A stretch of DNA of 64,000 bases from Actinomycetes bacterium (lineage in GTDB: Bacteria > Actinomycetota > Acidimicrobiia > Acidimicrobiales > Bog-793): NCBI GenBank assembly GCA_021829645.1, contig JAKBPI010000003.1, positions 1-64,000 on the forward strand, given 5' to 3'. Positions 53,484 through 62,158 of the stretch are shown in pieces. A program made the position numbers and the translations under genes. The notes beneath the pieces were generated by a model. It saw only the letters and a program-made list of their open reading frames with translations, did no database searches and was not told the DNA's origin. Every line of letters begins with the position of its first letter. The stretch's first letter is position 1.

Positions 53484-53516
53484 ATCCGGTGCCTCGTGTC
53501 GCTAAAGCCATAGACC

Positions 53517-54299
53517 TTAGTCAGCTTTGTTGTAGGGGATGCCCTGTAAGATTCTCATTGTAGCATAAGCCGCACCAAAGCCATTATCTATACCCATGAC
53601 GGTTATACCGGCAGCACATGAGGATGTCATCGCCAGAAGAGCGGTAATTCCTTCGAATCCGGATCCGTATCCGGTACTGGTGGGTACGGCTATCACCGGC
53701 ACGGCTACGAGACCTCCCACTACCGAAGGGAGGGCTCCTTCCATGCCGGCAGCTACAACGACAATGTCTGCATCAAATAGTTCGTCTAAATGGGAAAAGA
53801 GCCTGTGGATGCCGGCTACACCGCAGTCGCGCAAGTAAGCGGGCTCTAGTCCGTAAGCTTGCAAAACGGCACCGCACTCGTCAGCTGCGGGCTGATCAGA
53901 GGTACCGGCAGTGATGATAATGACTTTGTGGTCCTGTTTTGGATTCTGCCGCCAGGATACTAAATAGAGTGTTTGGCGGGAGTTTTGTATGGGGGTGGCC
54001 TTACCCCCCGGGTGATGTCTGAGAACTTCGTCTGTCTGTTCTCGGGTCGCTCTGGTGAGTAAAACCGGCGAGGAAGATTTTTCCAATAGACTGCCGACGA
54101 TGAGAGTGCATTGCTCACTTGTTTTGCCTGGGGCATATACGGCTTCCGGAAGTCCTTGCCTGAGTAATCTGTGGTGGTCAACTTTGGCAAAATCCAGATC
54201 GTCAAATGGTATGAGCTGCAAGTGTCTAAAGAATTCATCAGGAGTAATTTCTTGTTTGCTGAGCTGATTCGCTAAATCGAGAACGGTTTGTTTATTCAT
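53517..54299 (-). CDS. larB: Nickel-pincer cofactor biosynthesis protein LarB (AIR carboxylase-like)
   Basis: 'DFAKVDHHRLLRQGLPEAVYAPGKT', 'IITAGTSDQPAADECGAVL', 'GVAGIHRLF', 'VVAAGMEGALPSVVGGLVAVPVIAVPTSTGYG'. Confidence 0.92.
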   Translation of the reverse strand: MNKQTVLDLANQLSKQEITPDEFFRHLQLIPFDDLDFAKVDHHRLLRQGLPEAVYAPGKTSEQCTLIVGSLLEKSSSPVLLTRATREQTDEVLRHHPGGKATPIQNSRQTLYLVSWRQNPKQDHKVIIITAGTSDQPAADECGAVLQAYGLEPAYLRDCGVAGIHRLFSHLDELFDADIVVVAAGMEGALPSVVGGLVAVPVIAVPTSTGYGSGFEGITALLAMTSSCAAGITVMGIDNGFGAAYATMRILQGIPYNKAD

Positions 54300-54380
54300 C
54301 TTTAACGGTCTTTTGTTATGCGGCGTAATGTTGTACTGCCATTACGGCTCGGCTGCTTCATCCAGTATTTCTGAATGCGT

Positions 54381-54430
54381 CTGTTGTAACGGTAAATTCT
54401 ATAATCTGTTGTAACGGTAAATTCTATAAT
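54381..54430. repeat. Exact 2 x 25-bp tandem duplication
   Basis: ctgttgtaacggtaaattctataat repeated twice without mismatch. Confidence 0.95.
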
Positions 54431-54574
54431 AGAGAGAAGAAGCTGTTGGATGCTTGGACATAAAAATCCTCACTTCTCGTCGGTATCCACTTTTCAAGAG
54501 ACTGTTTTCCCTAATTACAGGTGCTACCATACTCATTGTAGTCAAGAGCTGTTTCGAGGAGTCAAGAGATTTTT

Positions 54575-55555
54575 ATGGCAGAACACACTAAGCATAAACA
54601 AACAGCTGCCAAAGGCACACACCCGTTGAGAGTTGCTTATCTCGGTCCGGCCGGTTCCTTTAGCGAAGAAGCTTTATTGGGCTCTTCATTAGAAGGAATT
54701 GAGCCTCTGGCGACAGATACGATACCTGATGCCATCAAAATGGCTGACGCTTTAGAAGCGGATGCAGCTTTTGTCCCTTTGGAGAATTCGATTGAAGGAT
54801 CGGTAAATGCCACTCTGGACGAGTTGATTTTTACTTCTGATCTCTTTATTACGGCAGAGGTGGTCTTCAATGTGCATTTACAGCTTTTGGCCAAAGAAAA
54901 AATGGCATTAAGGGATATCAAAGAAGTGATCTCTTACCCCGTGGCTGCCGCGCAGTGTCGTGAATTCTTGTATGCAAAATTACCCCAGGCTGAGCTAAGA
55001 GCCGTATCTTCCACTTCCGAAGCAGCGCGCATAGTAAGTCAAAGTCAGGAAAAGGCTATTGCCGCTGTGGCTCCGCTATTGTCGGCAGAACTCTACGGCC
55101 TGCAGGTTATCCAACACAATATCGAAGACTATCATGGCAATCAGACCAGGTTTGTGCTGGTGCAAAAAAGAAAAATACCCAAGCGCAGCGATTCGGATAA
55201 AACAACGATAGTTTGTTTTCAAAAAAAAGACAAGCCGGGTAATCTCCATGCCATTGTCGGACAATTTGCAGCACGCAGTATTAATTTGGCGCGCATCGAG
55301 TCCAGACCGACTAAAAAAGCTTTGGGCGATTATTGCTTTGTAATCGACCTGGAAGGTCATGTAAGCGATGAGGTCGTGAGCGATTGTCTTGCTGAACTGT
55401 ATGCCGAACTTGGGCACATTAAATTTTTGGGTTCTTATCCCGCTCACAACAGAGCTAACAGAAATTTGGCTGAGATCAAAGAGACAAGGCATCAGGCTAT
55501 CAAGTGGCTGGGTGACTTAAAAAGTTGTTTGGAAGAGGAAAAAAAGCAGAAGTAG
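54575..55555 (+). CDS. pheA: Prephenate dehydratase with C-terminal ACT domain
   Basis: 'VAYLGPAGSFSEEALL', 'FVPLENSIEGSVNATLDEL', 'NQTRFVLVQK', ACT 'KPGNLHAIVGQFAARSINLARIESRPTKKALGDYCFVIDLEGH'. Confidence 0.95.
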   Translation: MAEHTKHKQTAAKGTHPLRVAYLGPAGSFSEEALLGSSLEGIEPLATDTIPDAIKMADALEADAAFVPLENSIEGSVNATLDELIFTSDLFITAEVVFNVHLQLLAKEKMALRDIKEVISYPVAAAQCREFLYAKLPQAELRAVSSTSEAARIVSQSQEKAIAAVAPLLSAELYGLQVIQHNIEDYHGNQTRFVLVQKRKIPKRSDSDKTTIVCFQKKDKPGNLHAIVGQFAARSINLARIESRPTKKALGDYCFVIDLEGHVSDEVVSDCLAELYAELGHIKFLGSYPAHNRANRNLAEIKETRHQAIKWLGDLKSCLEEEKKQK

Positions 55556-55655
55556 TCACAGCTTTATTCGACATTTGGTGACAGAAGACTGTATAAATTG
55601 GCAACTTTGCCAAATGTTTCATATTGCCCCCGAAAATTCATATATTGTAGATTCC

Positions 55656-55742
55656 GGAGGGATGGCAGAGCGGACGAATGCGACGGTCTTGAAAACCGTT
55701 GGGTGACGAGCCCCGGGGGTTCGAATCCCCCTCCCTCCGCCA
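55656..55742 (+). tRNA. tRNA-Ser (anticodon TGA)
   Basis: ggaggga...tccctcc acceptor with encoded CCA, anticodon cttgaaa, long variable arm, T-arm gggttcgaatccc. Confidence 0.95.
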
Positions 55743-55822
55743 CTTTTTGTAAAAGTGTCTAGATCGCTTTTGAAGTATCTTTGCTGCTGTAAGGGTTGGG
55801 AATAATAAGCTGAGGTAGTTCT

Positions 55823-57049
55823 ATGTACGCTACAAATACGTTATGGGTCTTACTGGGCGCCGCCCTAGTGCTTTTCATGACACCAGGACTGGCGCTGTTT
55901 TACGGCGGTATGGTGCGTGTAAAAAATGTTCTTTCGGTCATAATACAGAATTTCTATGCCATGGGCATTGTCACGCTCATTTGGGCCGTATTCGGCTTTA
56001 GCCTCGTCTACGGTCCGAGCGTCGGTGGAGGCATCATAGGGAATTTGAAATATGTTGCTTTAGGGAAAATGTCTAACGGACTCGCAGGCTTTGCGCATCT
56101 GAATGTCTCGCCGTCTGCCGTGATGATTTTTCAATTGATGTTTGCCATTATCACTTTGGCGCTTATCTCCGGCGGTGTGGCTGAGCGCATGAAATTCAGC
56201 TCTTTTGTCGTCTTTGGTATTCTGTGGCTCTTACTGGTTTATATACCGATTGCGCACTGGGTTTTCTCTCCGGAAGGCTGGTTGGCGAAAAGGGGGGTAT
56301 TGGATTTTGCCGGCGGCACCGTGGTGGAAATGAATTCCGGTTTTTCCACGCTGGCCGTCGTGCTTGCTCTTGGAAAGAGACGCGGTTGGCCGCAGGAACC
56401 CATGCGACCGCATTCGATACCGTTTAGTGTTTTAGGAGGCGGAATCCTTTGGTTTGGGTGGTTTGGCTTCAATGCCGGTTCTGCATTGGGAGTCAACTCT
56501 GTGGCAGTAAATGCTTTTGTCAATACACAGCTGGCCGCCGCAGCCGGTCTGATTGCCTGGATGATTTATGAGAATTTGAAAGACAAAGTGGTGACCCCTT
56601 TGGGCGCCGTTTCTGGTGCTGTGGCTGGCATGGTGGCTATTACTCCGGCGGCAGGATTTGTGTCACCCATGTCTTCTATTTTGATAGGGCTGGCAGCGGG
56701 CTTTATCTGTGCCGCGGCTGTCAGGGTAAAGTACAAATTTAAATACGACGACTCATTAGATGTGGTAGCAGTACACGGCGTAGGAGGATTTTTGGGGATG
56801 TTGCTGCTGGGTTGCCTAGCGGAAAAAGTAGCGGATCCGGCAGGGGCAAACGGTTTGTTCTTTGGCGGAACACACTTTTTCTTGGTTGAGCTACTGGCTA
56901 TCGCAGTGACCCTTGTCTATGTCTTCGGAGTAACCTATATAATTTCGAAATTAGTCGACAAAACAATAGGTCTAAGGGTAAAAGAAACCGACGAAGACAG
57001 AGGCTTGGACATTGCCCTACATGGTGAAAGCGCATATACTACAAATTAA
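55823..57049 (+). CDS. amt: Ammonium transporter
   Basis: 'DFAGGTVVEMNSGFSTLAVVLALGKR', 'ILWFGWFGFNAGSAL', 'DVVAVHGVGGFLGMLLLG'. Confidence 0.95.
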   Translation: MYATNTLWVLLGAALVLFMTPGLALFYGGMVRVKNVLSVIIQNFYAMGIVTLIWAVFGFSLVYGPSVGGGIIGNLKYVALGKMSNGLAGFAHLNVSPSAVMIFQLMFAIITLALISGGVAERMKFSSFVVFGILWLLLVYIPIAHWVFSPEGWLAKRGVLDFAGGTVVEMNSGFSTLAVVLALGKRRGWPQEPMRPHSIPFSVLGGGILWFGWFGFNAGSALGVNSVAVNAFVNTQLAAAAGLIAWMIYENLKDKVVTPLGAVSGAVAGMVAITPAAGFVSPMSSILIGLAAGFICAAAVRVKYKFKYDDSLDVVAVHGVGGFLGMLLLGCLAEKVADPAGANGLFFGGTHFFLVELLAIAVTLVYVFGVTYIISKLVDKTIGLRVKETDEDRGLDIALHGESAYTTN

Positions 57050-57091
57050 AAGTTTGAGTGCATATTGATGGGTAAATCTTTGTGAAAGAAG

Positions 57092-57163
57092 AGCCCGAGG
57101 TGGGACTCGAACCCACGACCTGCGCATTACGAGGGCGCTGCTCTACCTCTGAGCTACCCGGGC
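57092..57163 (-). tRNA. tRNA-Thr (anticodon CGT)
   Basis: Reverse complement gcccgggtagctcagaggtagagcagcgccctcgtaatgcgcaggtcgtgggttcgagtcccacctcgggct. Confidence 0.93.
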
Positions 57164-57532
57164 ATGTACTTTTATAGCTTATGGCTAATAATACACAAAG
57201 GATATCGCTGATTTGCTAAAAACAATCGGATGGCTTTATTGATTTTGGTGAAGCTCTGTGGTGTGTCTCTGTTGGCAAGTTGATATCCTTTCCACCAACA
57301 TCTTAGGTTGGCTTAGTCGGTGTCCATTTTCCTTGAGTCACCTCAAATCAAAGTTTTTATCTATTAGTCACCTATTGCATTTAAAGCATCAACTGAGGCC
57401 AGACTGGCTTAGGAATTAGAGATCGACTGTCCAGATTCGTAGACAATTCTATTACTACATTACCGACATATGGAGTTGATCAGATTTTGTGGAGTCAGGC
57501 AATGTAAGCAATATTACCAAATATTGGTTTTC

Positions 57533-59263
57533 TCATAAACTAGATTCATATGCAGGATTCATTGTAATTTGATTTCTTACCCGCCAGCATTTATCTTGAG
57601 ATAGGATGCTAAGAACTTCTTTTGAGATAGAGGGGTTTTCTGCTACATAATACCGTACATGTTCATCTTCGTCTCTAGCTAAGTTTTTCAGGATTTGATT
57701 CGAAACAGATGGATTACCGGCAACAGAAAATCTGACATAACGGTTTTGATCGATTAAAAGTCTTTCCAGGGTTTTTGTCGGTGCATCTGGATTCCCGGCT
57801 ACACTTTTTCGCACACGATAGTCCTCATCTCTGGACAATACTTCCAGTGCCTCCGGTGGTGTGTTGTGGTTTCTGGCAACACCTCTTCGTACACGATAAT
57901 TCTCATCTCTGAATAATACTTCCAGTGCGTACGGTGGTGTGTTGTGGTTTTCGGCAACACAATATCGTACAGTATAGTCCTCATCTCTAGCTAATCTTTC
58001 CAGGGTTTCTGTTGGTGTGTTGGGGTTTTCGGCAACACAATATCGTACAGTATAGTCCTCATCTCTAGCTAATCTTTCTAGGGTTTCTGTCGATGTGTTG
58101 TAGTTTTTGGCTACATCACTTCGTACAGAAGACTCCTTATCTCTAGCTAATCTTTCTAGGGTTTCTGGTGGTGTATTGTGGTTTCTGGCTACACCAAATC
58201 GCACATCATAGTCCTTATCTCTAGCTAATCTTTCTAGGGTTTCTGTCGGTGTGTTGTAGTTTTCGGCTACATCACTTCGTACAGTATAGTCCTTATCTCT
58301 AGCTAATCTTTCTAGGATTTCTGTCGGTGTGTTGTGGTTTTTGGCAACACAATATCGTACGGCATGGTTCTTATCCTTAGCTAATCTTTCTAGTGTTTCT
58401 GTCGGTGTGTTTGGATTCCCGGCTACACCTTCTCGTACATCAGAGTCCTCATCTCTAGCTAATCTTTCTAGGACTTTTGGTGGTGTGTTGTGGTTATAAC
58501 TAATTTGATTGCGTATGCTTGGACTTTTATCGTGAGACAACTGTTCTAAGATAGTAGCTGATACATCCGGACGTTGTGCTATGTAGAGTAGCATTTGCAC
58601 TTCATCACTGGGTATTGAAAAGCGGTTATACCCATCTGACACATAAAACCTATCGACATCTCGTATTTGCCCTTCGTCACTGAGTTTTGGCAAGGCATCC
58701 ATTGGGGTGTTTAGATGCATGGCAACACATTTTTTTACTTCTATGCTTTTATCATTTGAAAGAATTCTAAGTAAATCAGTTGTTGTTCGTGGATTCTTTG
58801 CCACACCGGCACGTACTGCGACATTTTCATCTGTGACCAATTGTTCTAAGATCTCTATTGGAGTATTGGGATATTCAGCTATAAAGATTTTGTCTCCGAT
58901 ATCTTTGCAATTGTAAAATTCTTCTATATTTGTTGTCAATGTAGGTTTTATGCTACGTGGGTAATTTCCTTCTTTTTTTGCTTCAGCGATTCTTTTGGCT
59001 AGTTCACTTAGTCGATAATTTGCCAAAGTTTCTGAGAATCCAGTTCTGGGATCAGGATAAATATCACAATCACTCGGACTACCCATACCTATCAGGTGAA
59101 CTTTTTGCTCGGCTATCTTTAGTTGCTCGGGTGTTTTAGCAGATTGAATTTCTTCCAGTCTTTCTTCAAGCCACTCTATAGTGTTACCGTTTTCCAGTGG
59201 ATCACATCTGATCAGATCGATGAACAAAATCAACATTTGTTCCACAGAAGCAGATTCTGTCAT
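57533..59263 (-). CDS. Tandem-repeat protein (about 16 repeats of 24 aa, LRV/HEAT-like)
   Basis: Repeat consensus 'hNTPtETLERLARDkDYtVRycVAeN'; 72-bp DNA period with near-identical neighbouring units. Confidence 0.9.
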   Translation of the reverse strand: MTESASVEQMLILFIDLIRCDPLENGNTIEWLEERLEEIQSAKTPEQLKIAEQKVHLIGMGSPSDCDIYPDPRTGFSETLANYRLSELAKRIAEAKKEGNYPRSIKPTLTTNIEEFYNCKDIGDKIFIAEYPNTPIEILEQLVTDENVAVRAGVAKNPRTTTDLLRILSNDKSIEVKKCVAMHLNTPMDALPKLSDEGQIRDVDRFYVSDGYNRFSIPSDEVQMLLYIAQRPDVSATILEQLSHDKSPSIRNQISYNHNTPPKVLERLARDEDSDVREGVAGNPNTPTETLERLAKDKNHAVRYCVAKNHNTPTEILERLARDKDYTVRSDVAENYNTPTETLERLARDKDYDVRFGVARNHNTPPETLERLARDKESSVRSDVAKNYNTSTETLERLARDEDYTVRYCVAENPNTPTETLERLARDEDYTVRYCVAENHNTPPYALEVLFRDENYRVRRGVARNHNTPPEALEVLSRDEDYRVRKSVAGNPDAPTKTLERLLIDQNRYVRFSVAGNPSVSNQILKNLARDEDEHVRYYVAENPSISKEVLSILSQDKCWRVRNQITMNPAYESSL

Positions 59264-59391
59264 GACAACTCCTTGTCTTGGTTATGTGACACAGTATCAG
59301 TGTACTATGGAGTAGAAAGTGTAAGTTTGACACGAGTTTCATATCTTCTAAATGACACTCCTCAAAACGGTGACGGTGAGCCGTGTGCAAT

Positions 59392-60080
59392 TCAATTTTC
59401 TGAATCTATATCAACGTTAATCCAGTAAATGTCCCACCACGGCTGGGTAACTCTATAAGGGACGCTGTTAGTATCCTGTGATGAACCTACTTGTGCAAGC
59501 ACCTCTGCTGGGGTTGTTCCTACTGGAAGCACAAATTGATATACGGTGCCACCCTCAACTTTCCCTACCCAAAAAGTAGTGTCTTTAGTGAGCTTATAAA
59601 CGGTAACGTATTTGCCGGTATTACCATATTTATTGATGTTCAGCATCCTCTCGGCATCGGCCATATTTGCTGGTTTTACAGGTGAAAAGAAGTTACCTAT
59701 AAGTGAAGGATTTTCATCTGATGAAAGTCTATATATACGAGTACCTTCCCGTAATGTAACTTCTTTAGCTTTAGCTTCGCCACCTTGAAATGTAGCAAAA
59801 CCTTCGGCAGGAGGTTTTGCTCCTGCACTACCAACCGCCACAATGCCATCTGAAAGAAATACTTGAGGTATAGAGACGGAAGTTATGCAGTTGATAAGCG
59901 ACGATCCTGAGTCTCCACTCGGATCTATCTCATTGACAGGGTCTCCTCCTGTGTAGGTATATGGTTGGTTTGTTTCATCCACCATAGGATCAACTGATAA
60001 GAACTGAGCCGTACTTGGGTCGTAGTAGCGGTGGATTGAACCGTCCGACGCATGTCGGCTTGCTCGTTCGTAGTCGATAC
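59392..60080 (-). pseudogene. Orphan RHS-core / polymorphic-toxin C-terminal tip, 5'-truncated at the compositional breakpoint
   Basis: 'HRYYDPSTAQFLSVDPMVDETNQPYTYTGGDPVNEIDPSG' RHS core end, followed by a variable C-terminal domain; residues upstream of about 60080 in the listed ORF are Arg-rich out-of-frame translation of GC-rich DNA. Confidence 0.8.
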
Positions 60081-60212
60081 CGGATGACGTGCAGAAACGT
60101 TCGCAGCCAGCGGCGTCCGCGGTTACGGATATCGAAAATAGCGCGGACGCGTGTTTGCGGCAGTACCCGATGTGGGAGCGAGGAGGGGCCGCTGTTGTCG
60201 GGGCGACGCCGG

Positions 60213-60627
60213 TCACAGGAGTAGCTCGAAGGCGGCGATGTGCGAAGGTCGGACGACGGTGAAATGGCGGTGGTCGAGCGTGGCGATCTGTGTCACACCG
60301 AGTCGCTCGGCGACGGCGACGACGGACGCGTCGACGACTCCGAGCCCGAGATCTGCGTAGCTGTCGACCAGCTTGCCGACCCGGCTGCAGTCCGCGTCGT
60401 CCATGTCGAGGCGCTCGATCTCTCCCAGCATCAGAGACTGGAGGAAGCGTGCCTCGGCGGCCGATCCCAGCCTGGACTCGATCAGCCACGACGATTCGAC
60501 GATGACCGGGACGGTGACCGCGAGCGGAGTGGAGGCCAAGGAATCAAGCAAGTCCGCGCAATCCTGATGCCGGGGGGTCGTCGAGGTCGGCCGCTCCGAA
60601 GATGACGCCGGTGTCGACGATGATCAC
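60213..60627 (-). pseudogene. vapC: PIN-domain toxin (VapC-like), frameshifted near its 5' end
   Basis: GTG at 60627 gives 'VIIVDTGVIFGAADLDDP', then a shift at the G6 run (60572-60577) is needed to reach '(R)HQDCADLLDSLAS...VVDASVVAVAERLGVTQIATLDHRHF'. Confidence 0.8.
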
Positions 60628-60638
60628 CGTGGCGATCT

Positions 60639-60887
60639 TCAGACGTCTGCGGCGGTCTTGTCGGCGAAGTGATCGCGGATGATCTCTTCATGACGTTCCG
60701 CGATCGAGTCCCGGCTCCGGGATCGGCCGATCCCTATGAAGCTGAGGCGATGGCCACCAGTACGCGAAAGTGCGTGGGTACGCAGCACCTCGGCCGCCAC
60801 GTCCTCGGGGGACGTCCCCCGCTCGGCGGCCTCGGAGGCCAGGCGTTCGGCGATCTCGTCGGGGACCACCACCCGCAGCTCGGTCAT
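60639..60887 (-). CDS. vapB: VapB-type antitoxin
   Basis: 'MTELRVVVPDEIAERLASEAAERGTSPEDVAAEVLRTH', immediately upstream of the PIN gene. Confidence 0.75.
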   Translation of the reverse strand: MTELRVVVPDEIAERLASEAAERGTSPEDVAAEVLRTHALSRTGGHRLSFIGIGRSRSRDSIAERHEEIIRDHFADKTAADV

Positions 60888-60957
60888 GACACCAATGGTA
60901 CCTGGGGGCCGGAAGAACGGCCGTCCATCAGCCCTGGTGGAACCGTGATGGAGTGGT

Positions 60958-61075
60958 TCAGCTGGTCTGGTGGGTGCCGGCCACCGGCTGGAGCAGCCGC
61001 ACCTCGGCGCCGGCGGTGTCGTTGCCGGCGGGATGGGCGGCGGCGTGCACGGCCCGGAGCTTGGCGATCGAGGCT
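60958..61075 (-). pseudogene. 3'-terminal fragment of a tyrosine recombinase gene
   Basis: '[37 protein letters not shown]' parallels the C-terminus of the integrase at 62159. Confidence 0.75.
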
Positions 61076-61149
61076 TGAATGGGGCAGTCAGTTATTGGAA
61101 CTGTAGGAGTAGCTGTGGGTGGGGGGTCCGGGGGGAGGGGTGGATAACT

Positions 61150-61430
61150 GTTGACTCTGTGGACGGTCAACCTGGCGCCGGCTGTAGTCGGCGGCGTAGG
61201 TCGTCCAATCGCCGCTGGCGATCTGCTGCCACTTGACGGCGACCGCGATGTGCACGCCGAGCATCTTGGCGATCACCGCCGCAGACGTGGGCCGGACGCC
61301 AGTTCCACGGGTAGTCGTTGGTGGTGGTCGCGAACCGGCGGACGAGTTGCTCACGCCCTTCGATCGTTTCCTCACGCAGCCCTCGGGCCAGCTGCTGGGC
61401 CCGCCAGCCGCGCAGCATCGCCTCGAGCAT
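61150..61430 (-). pseudogene. Decayed integrase/recombinase remnant (N-terminal and tail pieces in different frames)
   Basis: 'MLEAMLRGWRAQQLARGLREETIEGREQLVRRFATTTNDYPWNW' then, in another frame, 'SAAVIAKMLGVHIAVAVKWQQIASGDWTTYAADYSRRQ'. Confidence 0.55.
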
Positions 61431-61649
61431 CGCGTCTTCGGGGCGTAGCTGGGCTACCCCGGAGACGAGCTCAAGCTATACAGAACCTGCGAGATCCCCG
61501 CGCGCCAACCCTCCACCTCTCTCCCGTTTGGAGGTGGCATCCTGCATCAGATGGGCTTATGCCGCAAACGTGCAGGTGGGCCTTTGTGGACAGATGTCCG
61601 GCGTGTGGCATTGGCTGCGCTTTTTGACCAGCGATCCTCGCGTCAGGCG

Positions 61650-61730
61650 CAACTTCTGAGAGTTCCCGTAGAGGGCCGTCGTCTCGAGCGTGGCGTGGCC
61701 CAGCATCTCCGAGACGTGCTCTGATCGCCG
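61650..61730 (-). pseudogene. Tyrosine recombinase C-terminal box fragment
   Basis: '[27 protein letters not shown]' (LGHxxxxTTxxY catalytic region). Confidence 0.7.
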
Positions 61731-61823
61731 AACCACTTGCGATCTTGCGATGGCTCGCCACGACGATATGTCCGCTGATCGCCTTTCAGCCACGGTCGGC
61801 TCCTTACTCACGAATTGAGTCCT

Positions 61824-62132
61824 TCAGCCCAGCGCCGAGCTCGGCGGTGTCAGTGGCCTCCCCCTATCCGGATCCACGCCATGTCGTTGACACCATGATT
61901 GGAATTGGCCCTCGCGCAGAGACGGTGAATTGAGGAACCAGACCCGAGTTCCGAACCGCTCACTCATGAGCTTGTGAGCCCGCCCCATCATCACCATGCC
62001 GCAGACGAGCACGATGACATCGGCAACAACCAGTACAGAGGCAAGGGCGACTAAAACGACGATGCTATGGCCGACAACAAGTAGCACGGCCCAGCGAGCT
62101 GCGCACGCACCGCGTAGGCCTGGTTCCGCCAA
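61824..62132 (-). CDS. Small hypothetical membrane protein
   Basis: 102 aa with one strong hydrophobic segment; no recognised family. Confidence 0.25.
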   Translation of the reverse strand: MAEPGLRGACAARWAVLLVVGHSIVVLVALASVLVVADVIVLVCGMVMMGRAHKLMSERFGTRVWFLNSPSLREGQFQSWCQRHGVDPDRGRPLTPPSSALG

Positions 62133-62158
62133 CCCTGTCGAAGAACGGACGGAGAGGT

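Noticed and set aside
55598-55613. ttggcaactttgccaa as another copy of the 8.1-kb operator-like motif
   Set aside because: Half-sites are in the opposite arrangement (TTGGCA...TGCCAA), and it sits just before a tRNA; not the same motif.
57533-59263. 72-bp periodic DNA considered as a CRISPR-like or satellite array
   Set aside because: Period is exactly 24 codons in one uninterrupted frame with protein-level conservation; it is a coding repeat.
59392-60489. Listed 365-aa ORF taken as one protein
   Set aside because: The first ~130 residues are Arg-rich translation of the GC-rich segment, antisense/out of frame with vapC; only the RHS-core part is supported.
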